From assembly GCA_016271365.2 (NCBI GenBank), contig CM057456.1, positions 1,394,089,501 to 1,394,153,500 on the forward strand: a DNA stretch of 64,000 bases, given 5' to 3'. Below are positions 52,062-61,833 of this stretch, piece after piece. The translations under genes were made by a program, and so were the position numbers. Numbering within the stretch: position 1 is the stretch's first letter; the number at the start of each line of letters is the position of its first letter. The notes under the pieces were generated by a model. That model had not been told where the DNA came from, ran no database searches, and worked only from the letters and a program-made list of their open reading frames with translations. Origin of the DNA: Neoceratodus forsteri (lineage: Eukaryota > Chordata > Ceratodontiformes > Ceratodontidae).

Positions 52062-54462
52062 CTACCTGTCCGTTGTAACAGAGGACCAGGCGGAAAGGAA
52101 GTGGCGGAGCCAGCCCCTCATGGGAGGACCCGCGGTTGGTGTGACAGGTATGGGGGTGGCTACTCCCATCCTGTCACTATGCAGGCTTGGAGAAAGAGGG
52201 TCCGGCTTAGGGACCACCTGAAGCCCATCCTCCGGGTTTACGGGCCTAGGGTGCCAAGGTTGAGCATGCTGCTGGTGCTGCCCCAATTGGAAATGGGGCT
52301 GCTTGACCACAGGGGCAGAATGCCAAAAGGGCTTTCTCTTCTGCTTTTTGGAACCCTGGGATTCCTTCTGAACAGAGGTCACAGAGTCCACGGTGGCGTT
52401 GGACTTTCCTATGCGTTGGAGTTGACCGTCCAACACCTGGGCTGAAAAGGTGGGTACCCAGAAAAAGGGACATCCTTCAGCTTGTGCTGGGTGTCTCCCG
52501 TGAAGGTGGATACCTGCAACTAAGCCCTGCAGCGTATGACAACCGCGGCTGCCACCAAGTCCCTGAGGTCCAAGGCCGTCTGAAGCTGCTGTTTCGCAAC
52601 CACCTGACCCTGGTCATGGACCTGCTTGACCGTGGTCTGGAGGTTTGCGGGGAGATGAGGTAGAACCTCATCGAGAGAGCCCAAGAGGGCATGAGAGAAG
52701 TGCGCCATGATGACAGCCAAGCTTGCCCGATGAAGGCCCACGAAGAGGCGGCACAGACTGTCGGGGCCGAACGGTCCAATTTTTTGGACTCTTTGTTCAC
52801 AGGTCAATCGGTGACTCCTGAATTACCTGAGTGCCTGAACACAGACTCAGTCACCAGTCCTTCAGCCAAGGGGTGCTCTGTGAATCATGAAGGGGACCCA
52901 CTGGGCACTGCATACCTGCGGGCCATTCGGGCAGAAGGCATGGGGCAGGGTGCTGCCACAGCTCCAAGGCCAGACCGACAATGGTCTCGGCCACTAGGAA
53001 GGCCTCCATCGGTGAATCCCCTCATTTGAGGAAATCAGTGAGGGAGTATTCGGCCCATTTCTGAACGGGTTCTAAGGGGCATCCCCGTGGATTCAGAGAT
53101 GAGATGGAGGATGTCCATGAAGGAAGAAGGGCCTTCCTCCATTGAAAGACTACTGACAGATTCCTCGTCCAAGGGGCAAGAATGTAGGTCGGAGTCCTCG
53201 GACTCTGAAAAGTCCGGATAGATTGGCAGGCTACCAGAGTCGCCCTGCACCCGCCTAGGGCGGTCAGGTGTAAGGGTGATGGACGGCCTATGCAGTTAGC
53301 CTGGAAGGAGGCCAAGACTCCTTAGAAGGAGGCTGCGTCAGTGGCAGCTCTACCACAATTGGTGGAGAGGCCAGTTTTGGCCAAGCCAGGATGGTCTTGA
53401 CCGACTCCGCGGGCAAAGAAATGGTGCGGACCAGCTTCTGAGGACTAGATGTCGGCCTAGAAGGCGACAGTCAAGTAATGACCGGGATAGAAGCCGTAGC
53501 CGACTTCTGGCCAGACATAATTAGCTGCTGCCACATTAAATCCTTGTAGCATTGAGAGAGTTTCCGTCGAAGTTTCTCATCATCCAAGGACGACGCCACT
53601 TCCTAGAGCGCTTATGCGTCTTCTTCAGCCTCTCAGTCGAAGGTGTCAGAGATCGCGACTTGGACCGTCGGAGTCGCTTGGAAGGAGCCGGGGAGAACTG
53701 CGGCTCTCCCTGATCAGGAATCTGGATTTGGGGGGGGAGGGATTCCCAAAGGACTGGGTCTCCTCCTCGGTCGCAGGTAGGACCGGGGTCCTGAATAAGG
53801 AGTTGTCAGTCTCATCGAGCAACAACGGGTTGACGATGATCTCAACCAGATCGTCGTCCCGCGTCTTAGCCAGCAGGCCTGATGGGGGTACTGTGAAGCC
53901 AGCAGCTGAGGCTGCAACCTTGACTGAAGTCGAGACAGAAGATTCCTGGGACCGAGATCTCTCAGTTCCAGGAGCATCATTGGCAAGATGAAGGTTCCTT
54001 AAGCTCCTTGTGCTTTTTATGGGACCGAGAGACATGCGTGCTCGAGGGTCCCTCTCCCTTGGTAGGGAGGGAGTGGCACAACCCCCGAAAGAAGCCCGAG
54101 AAGGTGGAGCCCAGATTGAGCAGGACAAAGATGGACATGGAAGAGGACCAATCCGCGGCCCCAGCTGCCTCCTCTTCGAAGGTCTTCATCTGTTCAATCT
54201 GCTCAGCGGACCCCGCAGCCGCAGAGACTGCCCAATGGGCTTCCTTGGATTTGACCAGAGGATTTTGTTTTTCCAGTCTGCCCAGCTGCAGTCATGCAAG
54301 ATGATCGTCCAAGACATTTGGATGAAAAGCGCAACACATTTTGCACGCCTGGGTGTCGGGATCGAGACCCAGGCAATAAATGCATGAGGCATGCGGATCG
54401 GTGCGAGACATCTTTTGCTCGCACAGGCAGCGGCGAAAACCGGGTGAAGACTTGTCCTCCAT
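52062..54462 (-). pseudogene. A6 gag
   Basis: Start MEDKSSPGF at 54462, then CLCEQKMSRTDPHASCIYCL and TQACKMCCAF. SAEQIEQMKTFEEEAAGAA follows in shifted frames (about 54180). The middle has an Arg/Ser-rich stretch and acidic SESEDSDLHSCPLDEESVSS (53150-53220). C-part 52062-52436 has a GVGRSTPT/LDGQLQRIGKSNATVDSV segment and Gln-rich FQLGQHQQHAQP. The signature VIRCRA(WL) is near 52520. At least four frame changes. Confidence 0.78.
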
Positions 54463-54589
54463 CGCGGTCAAGATCACAAAGCAACTTGGAGAAACTCTGA
54501 GTTGGACTCTGGGTAAATCCGTAGATTTAAGTGCCAGGGCCTACAGTAACAAGTCAGCGATAAGGAGGGAACCCGAATCTTCCAGCGGA

Positions 54590-54735
54590 AAGGAAGATCT
54601 TGCGTCAAGAGGTGGAGCCAAGGCATATACCACCAGGGTGGGTGGGAGAAGCCAGCTTTTAGACCTTCAGGCAAGAATCTTAAAGGGAAAAGACATGCTA
54701 ACAAGTGTGGATAGAACATATACACGATCCTAGAA
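54590..54735. repeat. A6 5' inverted terminal repeat
   Basis: GAAGATCTTGCGTCAAGAGG to CACGATCCTAGAA. GTGTGGATAGAACATATAC matches the core with a 3-bp loss. It is followed without a gap by B6. Confidence 0.83.
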
Positions 54736-55170
54736 AGTACGGCTACGTAAGAACTTACCATAACAGTAGATCTTTGAGAGAGGCTCTTGCAGTAGGTACT
54801 AACAGATAGGACTAAGCCGCCAGGCAATAGGACCATACAGAAAACTTTTGGCTAGCAGTGTCTGGAGGGGGACCACCTGCCTGACGTCACGCGACCTAAG
54901 TCAGCGTGGCACTATATAGTGAGTGATTCGCGCACCTGTCCTCCAGTTCTCCCGGAGACCTAGAAAGGTGCAACAGGAGACAGAAGGAGGCTCCTGGAGC
55001 TATAAAGCTATGAAAGAAAAAGTAGCAGAAGAAACCCAGGGGGGAAGGTGGGATGGAAAGCAGTACCTACTGCAAGAGCCTTTCCCGAAGATCTACTGTT
55101 ACGGTAAGTGCTTATGTAACTGTACTATCTTACTTCTAGAGGGCTCTTACAGTAGGTATTAACAGACAGA
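54736..55170. repeat. B6 3' ITR (54736-54920) and ICR (55060-55170)
   Basis: ITR: CATAACAGTAGATCTTTGAG, AACTTTTGGCTAGCAGTG, TGGCACTATATAGTGAGTG. ICR: CTACTGCAAGAGCCTTTCCC, CTACTGTTACGGTAAGTGC, ACTGTACTATCTTACTTCT. Confidence 0.85.
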
Positions 55171-56527
55171 ACCGAATCCCAAGCAGTCAAAATCAGACAC
55201 GTCTGAGACATGGGAGGTAGGAACAAGTCTGCATGAAACAGGGATCTTAGGATGAGTCCCTGAAGAACAAAGCCTGCTCTGCACCTAGAAGCAATGTCCA
55301 AACTGTAATGCTTAGTGAAGGTGTGGACAGAACTCCAAGTGGCAGCTGCACAGATATCTGTGGCAGAGACATCCCTGAAAAAAGCAGTAAAGGCAGCCAT
55401 GCCCCTGGTTGAATGCCCTTTAACTTCCCCCTGAAGTTGCATGTTATACTTCTGATAACAAAAGGCAATGCAGTTTGCCAACCATTTGGCCAAACACTGG
55501 TTTGAAACCGCAGCGCCCTCTCTTTTGGGTGCAAAGGAAACAAACTGGTCAGTTTTACGGACTGGTTTCATCCTGTTCGTGTAGTAATGAAGACATCTAT
55601 GTACATCAAGAGTGTGTAGAATTGCTTCACCCCGACTGGAATGCTCAGGGTAATGCACTGGCAACTGAATGGTCTGATTTAAGGTGGACTCTGAAACTAC
55701 CTTAGGTAAGAACTTGGGATATGTACGCAGAGCCACCCGGTCTCCGTGAAACATCAAGTAAGGCTCCTTATATATCAGGGCCTGAAGCTCGGAAATCCTT
55801 CAAGCCGAAGTAATGGCAACTAAAAAGAGCGCCTTTCACGAAAGATGGCGCATGTCACAACTCGCAGCTGGTTCAAATGGAGACAGTGTGAGTTTTTTTC
55901 AAAATAAAGTTCAGGTCCCAGGGAAGAGCAGGACTCCTGACTGGGAGTTTCAGGTGAAGAATGTCCTGGATACTTCCAGCTGAGCCAAGGTTTTGCCATC
56001 CACTGGAATGTGGTAGGCAGAAATAGCAGATGAGTGGACCTTCAGGGTAGAGTAACTAAGGCCAAGGTCGGAGAGGTGTAATAGATGCTCTAAGACCTGT
56101 AGAACCGGGCAGGAGAAGGGGTCCCACTCCTAGGATGTGGCCCATATGGAAAATCTCTTCCATTTATCGCATAGGTGCATCTAGTGGATGGTTTTCTAGT
56201 CTCCACTAGAACTTGAGCCACTCTGAAGGATACTTCAAAGCAAGCGGCGGCTATGTCAGTAGGTGCCACACATGTAGGAGAAGGGACCACGGGCCTGGAT
56301 GGACCAGAGTGCCATATTCCCTGAGTCAGAAGATCTTGGCAGATGGGCAGAGGAACTTGGGGTTCCACTGACAGCTGCTGAAGCAGAGAGAACCAAATCT
56401 GTCGCAGCCAGTAGGGAGCAATCAGGATCATATGTGCTTCCTCTGCCTGAAGTTTCAGCAGTACCCTCTGTAGTAATGGAAAGGGACGGAAGGCGTACAT
56501 GAATCTTCCTGTCCAGCATAGAGACAA
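55125..56527 (-). pseudogene. B6 tyrosine recombinase
   Basis: C-part (55125-55757): VALRTYPKFLPKVVSESTLN, GHSTRGMAAFTAFFRDVSAT (H-x-x-R kept), VHTFTKHYSLDIASRCRAG (Tyr kept). The first Arg box (about 55795) is reached only in another frame. N-part (56090-56527): RVAQVLVETRKPSTRCTYAI. The intervening LHLSDLGLSYSTLKVHSSAI-like region is frame-broken (55900-56150). Confidence 0.84.
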
Positions 56528-58073
56528 CGTGACTCGTCAGAAAACACCACGCCCTGGAGCAAGCGAGCAGAAACTTGGTAGTTTTGCAGTGGATGGGGAT
56601 GCGAACAGATAGAGGGGTATTCAGCCCCAACGCTCGAATATGTCATCTACCATAGACTGTCTCATCTCCCACTCATGGGCTCTGAGTTGAGTGCAGCTGA
56701 GTGTGTCCACCAGGACATTTTGGATGCCTGGGACACGCACTGCCATGAGGTGGAAACTGTGTTGCACTGCCCAGTACCATACTCTCATTGTTTCGTGACA
56801 GAGTTGGTACGAGCAAGTGCCTCGTTTGTTTATGTACCAAACTGCACACATGTCTGTCTTGATCATAAGTAATCCCGGCTGAAGGAGGTGCTGGAATGCC
56901 TGTAAGGCATTCAGCACAGCTCTCATCTCCAGTACGTTGATGTGAAGAGATAGTTCGCTGTGAGACCAGGCATCTTGAGTCTTGTGGGTTCCCAAATAGG
57001 CTCTCCATCCCAGTCCTGAGGCGTCCGTCGTCGGGGTCTGGGTGGGAGGATTGGACTGGAAAGGGACACCCTTCTGAAGGTTGTCTGGTTTCTGCCACCA
57101 CAAGAGTTCCCAAACCATCGGGTTGGAAACTAGGACCATGTGATCCAGGTCATCGGATCTCTGATCCCACTGTACTCAGAGTCCATTGCGTGACCCACAT
57201 ATGGAGTCTGGCCAGATGCACTGTGGGAATGGCAGCTTCCATAAGACCCAGCAGTCGAAGGATTGATGTTGCGGAGGTCTGCCTCTGGGAAGCCACCAGA
57301 TGGGTTTGACGATAGACAGTCTCTGCTGTCTAGCAAGAGGAAAGCTCTCCCCTGGACTGTGTCCAACACTGCCCCAATACACTAGAGGTGGTGAGATTTG
57401 GGATAGTTGAATAGTTGATCGAAATGCCCACCTGCTGAAAAAGGTCCAGGGTAATGGATAGGGATCTGACTAGGCTGTCCTTCGGCGGGGTTGAAAGAAG
57501 CCAATCGTTAAGGTAGGTGAACATACGGAAACCCTGGCTGTGTAAAGCTGCTGTCACCACTGCTAGGCACTTCTTGAACACTCTGAGTGCTAATGACAGG
57601 CTAAATGGGAGAGCTTTGAACTGGAAATGCTCTCCCTGAAAAGAAAATCTGAGAAATCTGCGGTGAGACGGAAAAATGGGAATATGTAGGTATGCATCTT
57701 GCAAATCCAGTGCACAGAGCCAATGTCCCTTGTGTAGTAATGGAATGAGACCCGGTAGGGATCGCATTGTGAACGTCTTGTATTCTACAAAGAGGTTCAG
57801 GCTGCTGAGATCCAGTATAGGTCTGAGGTCGCCTGTGTTCTTGGGGAATAGGAAGAAGTGCGAGTAGTATCCCCTTCCCCTCGGACTCTGAGAAACATGT
57901 TCTATTGCTGCTTTTAGCAGCAGAGAGTCCACTTCCTCTTTCACCAGCTGGACGCGATTCGGAGGGTAATAAGAGGGACCTGGGGATGATTCGGTGGTCT
58001 CTCCAGAAACTCTATTGTGTGCCCTTTGGCCACAAGTTGAAGTACCCACGAGTCTGCTGTGATAGCCTCCCAT
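56528..58073 (-). pseudogene. B6 reverse transcriptase-RNase H
   Basis: RT in one 248-codon frame (57330-58073): GYYSHFFLFPKNTGDLRPIL, FQGEHFQFKALPFSLSLALR, and the active site MFTYLNDWLLSTP (first Asp to Asn). RNase H (56621-57139): TTDASGLGWRAYLGTHKTQD, MIKTDMCAVWYINKRGTCSY (TDN box altered), RVPGIQNVLVDTLS. One main frameshift near 57330. Confidence 0.86.
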
Positions 58074-58283
58074 CCCGGTAGGTGGTTTGCAAACCTGCCT
58101 CCTACCAGTTCCCCTAGGACTCGGCTTAGGGGAAGGAGGGGTCTGAGCGAGTCAGGAGGCGGTGGGCAGGGTGGAGGGCGTGGTTCCCGAGACTCTATGA
58201 GATTTCGCCAGGGGAGCTGTGCCTGCCGAAGGGGCCCAGCATTTGTTCAGACATTGATTTTGCTGCTGCCTTTACTGTCAACG

Positions 58284-60306
58284 CTACTGTCTATGAAAGG
58301 GCTGCTTCTGCTTTTGAGGGGGTTTGTATATGAACTGGACAGAGCGCAAAGCCTTACCTTTGTCCTGCAGATCTGTAATAATGTCTTTGACGTCCCCTCC
58401 AAAAAGAACAGGGCCCTGGAATGGGGCATCCTGGATGGCTGATTGTACTTCAGGCGCCAATCCAGAGATCCTCAGCCATGAGTGTCTCCGTAGGCTAGTA
58501 GCCATAGCCGTTCCCTTTGTGGAGGCATCCACCACGTCTTAAGTGTCCCTCAGCGTGCCACGGTTAGCAGATCTAGCTGACCTCACCATACCAGCCATTT
58601 CCTTCTTGGGCTCTGAGTCAGGAAGTTTGTCCAGCTTGGACTCTGACTGACCCAGGATGGATTTCTGGTAGACTACCATGTGAGCAACAAAATTTAGTGC
58701 TCTGATGGCCAGAGTGGATGAAGAGCATGCCTTCTTCCCAAACTGATCCAGTACCTTGGATTCCTTATCAGGGGGAGAGGTACTGAGGAGTTTAGGTTTG
58801 GACGATTGGTCGTGTACAGCACTGATGACCACCGAGTCAGCCTTGGGATGGACACTACGGTGATCCTTCCTTTCTGGTGTCTGGTACACGCCATCTGTCT
58901 TACTTGCCACTGGGGTCAGTGAAGCAGGTTGTTTCCATATTGTGGATGCCAAGTTCTCATCAGGGCCTATCCACGGTGAGATGAGTGTCAGAGATAGATC
59001 TGAGAATTCCAGATGCTCTGCAAGTCTCTGGTGCTGGGGATCTTGATCCTCTGTGCGCCAGTCGTATGCTGCCTGGGTCTTCCAGAGGAGTTCCATAAAG
59101 GAAGAGTCCTCAGGGGTGATTTTGGTGATTCCTTCGGTTTGGGTTCATCCAGGGTTGGGGATTCGTAGTCCGAGCCCGAATGAACCAAATCAGGCTCACA
59201 GTCCGACACTGGGCTGTTGTCAGGAGTGCTAAGTCTGGGTAGAGGAATATCTACTGGTCTCAAGAGGTCCACCGGACTCTAGAATTCTATGGGCTTTTCT
59301 GGCAGAGGCAAAGGCTCCGCAAATCTACCCAAAATTGATGGTCTTGAGTCTGTCGACAGAGGATTCCTGTGCGTCATATCTCTGGTAACCGGCGTCGAGG
59401 TGACCGGAGGCTGACGTTTCTCGAGTTCTGATGTGAGTTGAGACTTCACTTCGTCTCACCAGGAATGAAGCATTGCGTGCAGGTCCATCTGGGGCTGAGG
59501 TGGAGATGGTGGAGGCTGATGCCCGTATCCCAGCATCGGATAACCCGATACCTGATAGTAAGGTGACAGGAATCCTGATGGAGGGTGGCCCGGTGAAGGG
59601 TATTGAGAAAACCCTGGCATCGGGTACCCCAGCATCTGATACCCCGAAGGGTACTGAGGTGCTGGGTAGCTTGGCGTTGGCCCGGACAGAGGGGCCATAG
59701 GGCCAGGCGTAGGACCCGATGGGGGTGCTGATGGCCCCAGTGGGGAACCCGGAGGATCCGGAAGGCCCAAAGGAGGCGGTGTCGGGTCTTCCGGTAGCCC
59801 AGAGGGACCCGAAGGACCCTGAGGAACCGGGAAAACCTTCGAGTCTGGCTGCATGCCAGGCATTGGGTGATCTGGCACTGGCAGTGGGGTAGTGCCAGAA
59901 GGCGGACGCTCTCCCTCCTTCGGGTTCCACGGAGTCAGGGAAACCGGAGGAACCACCTCAACAGGCGGAGAGGGAGAAACTGGAGGGATGAGATGGGAGA
60001 CTGTTCCCGGTTCCAATGGTTCTTCTTGTCCTTCTTCTTGCGATGACTCTCTGGGGAAGAGGAAGAGTTCTTGAGTTTCTTCAGCAACTTTTCCATGGAT
60101 GTCATTTTTCATAAATGGGCTTCCAGGGTCTGCTAATGGTGCTTCCAAGTGATCTGGCTGAATCCTTGGCAGGTCTCTCAGTCTTCAGTCTTATGGTCTA
60201 GGCCCAGACAGAAGAGGCAGCAGGACTGGCCGTCTTTGTGAGGGAGCGAAGTCCCACAGAAGTCAAACTTATTTTTATGCGAATCGGAAGGTGTCGGAGA
60301 TGACAT
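58284..60306 (-). pseudogene. B6 gag, with Gly-Tyr-Pro repeats
   Basis: Start at 60306 (MSSPTPSDSHKNKFDFCG). The zinc block continues KDGQSCCLFCLGLDHKTED. Frame 59456-60148 is open for 230 codons and very Pro-rich. It has PSGPSGLPEDPTPPPLGLPD and then GYPMLGYPMPGF-type units that repeat three to four times at the DNA level (59520-59680). The C-part (58284-59096) has DPQHQRLAEHLEFSDLSLT, KADSVVISAVHDQSSKPKLL and the signature LRRHSWLRISGLAPEVQSAI followed by PFQGPVLFG. Frame breaks lie near 58540, 59100 and 59330. Confidence 0.84.
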
Positions 60307-60449
60307 ACATGATGCTAAATACACTTAATACTTTACGTAAAAAAAGTAAGTAAACGAGAATAAAACAAGACTACTCATCCAAGATAGCGTCAACAGAAGC
60401 AACGTTCTCCACAAGGTCCAACGTGCGCAGGTCAACAGCAGGAAAGAAC

Positions 60450-60624
60450 TGGAGGGCGTGGGGACTGCTCACTATATAGCACCACGCTGACATAGGTCAC
60501 ATGATATCGGGTGGGCAGTCCCCCACCAGACACTGCTAGCTAAAAGTTCTCCGTGTGGTCCTAGCGCCTAGTGGCTTAGTCCTATCTGTTAGTATCTACT
60601 GCAAGAGCTCTCTTGAACCAAAAT
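60450..60624. repeat. B6 5' inverted terminal repeat
   Basis: GGAAAGAACTGGAGGGCG precedes it. Blocks: ACATGATATCGGGTGGGCAG, CTGCTAGCTAAAAGTTCTCC, TCTGTTAGTATCTACTGCAA, end CTCTTGAACCAAAAT. Inverse of 54736-54920. Confidence 0.85.
60472..60479 (-). promoter_or_regulatory. TATA-like box of B6 in its 5' ITR
   Basis: CTATATAG, palindromic, at the position held by TATAAAGG in B4 and TATAAAAAG in B1, with CCAGTTCTTTCC about 30 bp downstream in element sense. Confidence 0.5.
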
Positions 60625-61833
60625 CCACCGAATCAGTTTCTAGTTGGGCAGCACAGTGTGGAAGGCCCTGGGGGACATGATACAACTCATCTGTCCTGCA
60701 GGGCATAGCTGGCAACATGATAGGCCTGTGCCAGGTGGCAGTAGTGGCATTCTTCAAGGCTAGAAGAATAGCAGGAATGACCTTGGGAGGAGACTGGGAT
60801 TTCTAGAAAGTCCAACAGATCTCTTTCTGGTGGCATCCTCCTCCTCAGTATGAAAGCCCAGGGCTGAGGACAGCTGCTTCATCACGCTGAAGAAAGTAGG
60901 GTCCTCTGGAGTAGACCTAGGAGTATGCTTATCAGAGTCCTCGCTCAATGAAGAGGTGGTGGACCTATCAGAGGACAGGGGCTCTTCCTCCTCTTCCTTA
61001 AAATGAGGTCAAGATGGTACTCCTCCTCGATGTCGACCTGCTCCAGCTTAAGGTCCGAGGGATGGACGATGGCCCACGGGGAGGAGTCTGTTGTGGTGTC
61101 AACCACCACGATGCTGTCGACAGCAGCCAATCCAGGTCTGTATGCACCCAGCTGATGGACTAAGACTGAAGTAAACTTAGTCAAGATATCATTGAGGTTG
61201 ACAACAGTGGACTACTGCATTGACGGTGGTGGGGGGCAATGGCACAAGGTGAGACGACCCATCCGAAGGGCCTTGAGAGCCCAAGGCCTGGAGGAGCATC
61301 AAGATGGGAGGGTTGTTGATGAAGAAGCTGGCGTCAATGGAGTAGGGGCAGACAACCCAAAGGTCGATGACCAACCACCCTGCGTAACTGGCAGCATAGC
61401 TGTCAGTATGGGTCTGTAGGAAGAGAGACCTGGACAGCAGCAGGTGTCGGAATGGAGTACTCCCGGATGAAGAAGAGGAGGCCACAAGGGAAACGAGAAT
61501 GTCGCCAGGGGAGTGATCCCAATCGTGGTCCTTTTATGACAACCCCCGGACTTGTCTCAGGCTTTAGAGGCCTAGGAGCTTGACAACCTGCCGGCAACTG
61601 GGAAGGAGGAACCCTGTCCAGAACTGGCTACCTGTTGCTCCATTAGGAAACTTTTAAGAGCCTTTTCCATTGTCTAACGGTGGTGTGATTAAATTTATAG
61701 CAGAACTCAGTTTGAGATGTTGTGGTCAGGCCCAAGACAGCAGACACAGAGGGAGTGTTCATCTGTAGAAGCAATCTTCTTTCCGTAGCCGCAGCGACGG
61801 AAGAGAGAAGTAGAAAGATTAACTCTCGACATA
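60625..61833 (-). pseudogene. DIRS-like gag N-terminal half (element X2)
   Basis: Start ATG at 61833 (MSRVNLSTSLFRR). Cys/His block CGYGKKIASTDEHSLCVCCL then GPDHNIS, after which frames change. Later KRRKSPCPLIGPPPLH, then SEDSDKHTPRSTPEDPTFFS and VMKQLSSALGFHTEEED, homologous to the DDPTFMEVMRHIQ block of the B gags. The last part before B6 (HRPIMLPAMPCRTDELYHVP) aligns with the AEAIVG..LWQHPAS..AL region of A gags. Neither family A nor B matches well, so this is probably a third DIRS-like family, perhaps with X1. Its 5' ITR is not identified. Confidence 0.65.

Larger units (their letters stand above)
48878..54735 (-). mobile_element. DIRS-A element A6, full-length layout
   Basis: 5.86 kb, CAGGTTACTCACC to CCTAGAA. 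ITRs at 48878-49045 and 54590-54735, ICR at 49095-49198, then YR, RT-RNase H and the full gag region. It abuts A5 on the left and B6 on the right. Active-site losses in YR (H-x-x-H) and RT (YLDN) show that it is dead. Confidence 0.87.
54736..60624 (-). mobile_element. DIRS-B element B6, full-length layout
   Basis: 5.9 kb from AGTACGGCTACGTAAGAACT to CTCTTGAACCAAAAT. ITRs at 54736-54920 and 60450-60624, ICR at 55060-55170. It sits exactly at the terminal CCTAGAA of A6, and its right flank (CCACCGAATCAG) is the DNA that once followed A6. RT has YLND. It shares a subfamily with B4 and B5 by ITR sequence. Confidence 0.87.

Noticed and set aside
60625..61833. X2 gag as the missing gag half of A3
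   Set aside because: X2 contains a region homologous to the gag segment already present in A3 at 43001-43290, with different sequence, so it cannot be the continuation.
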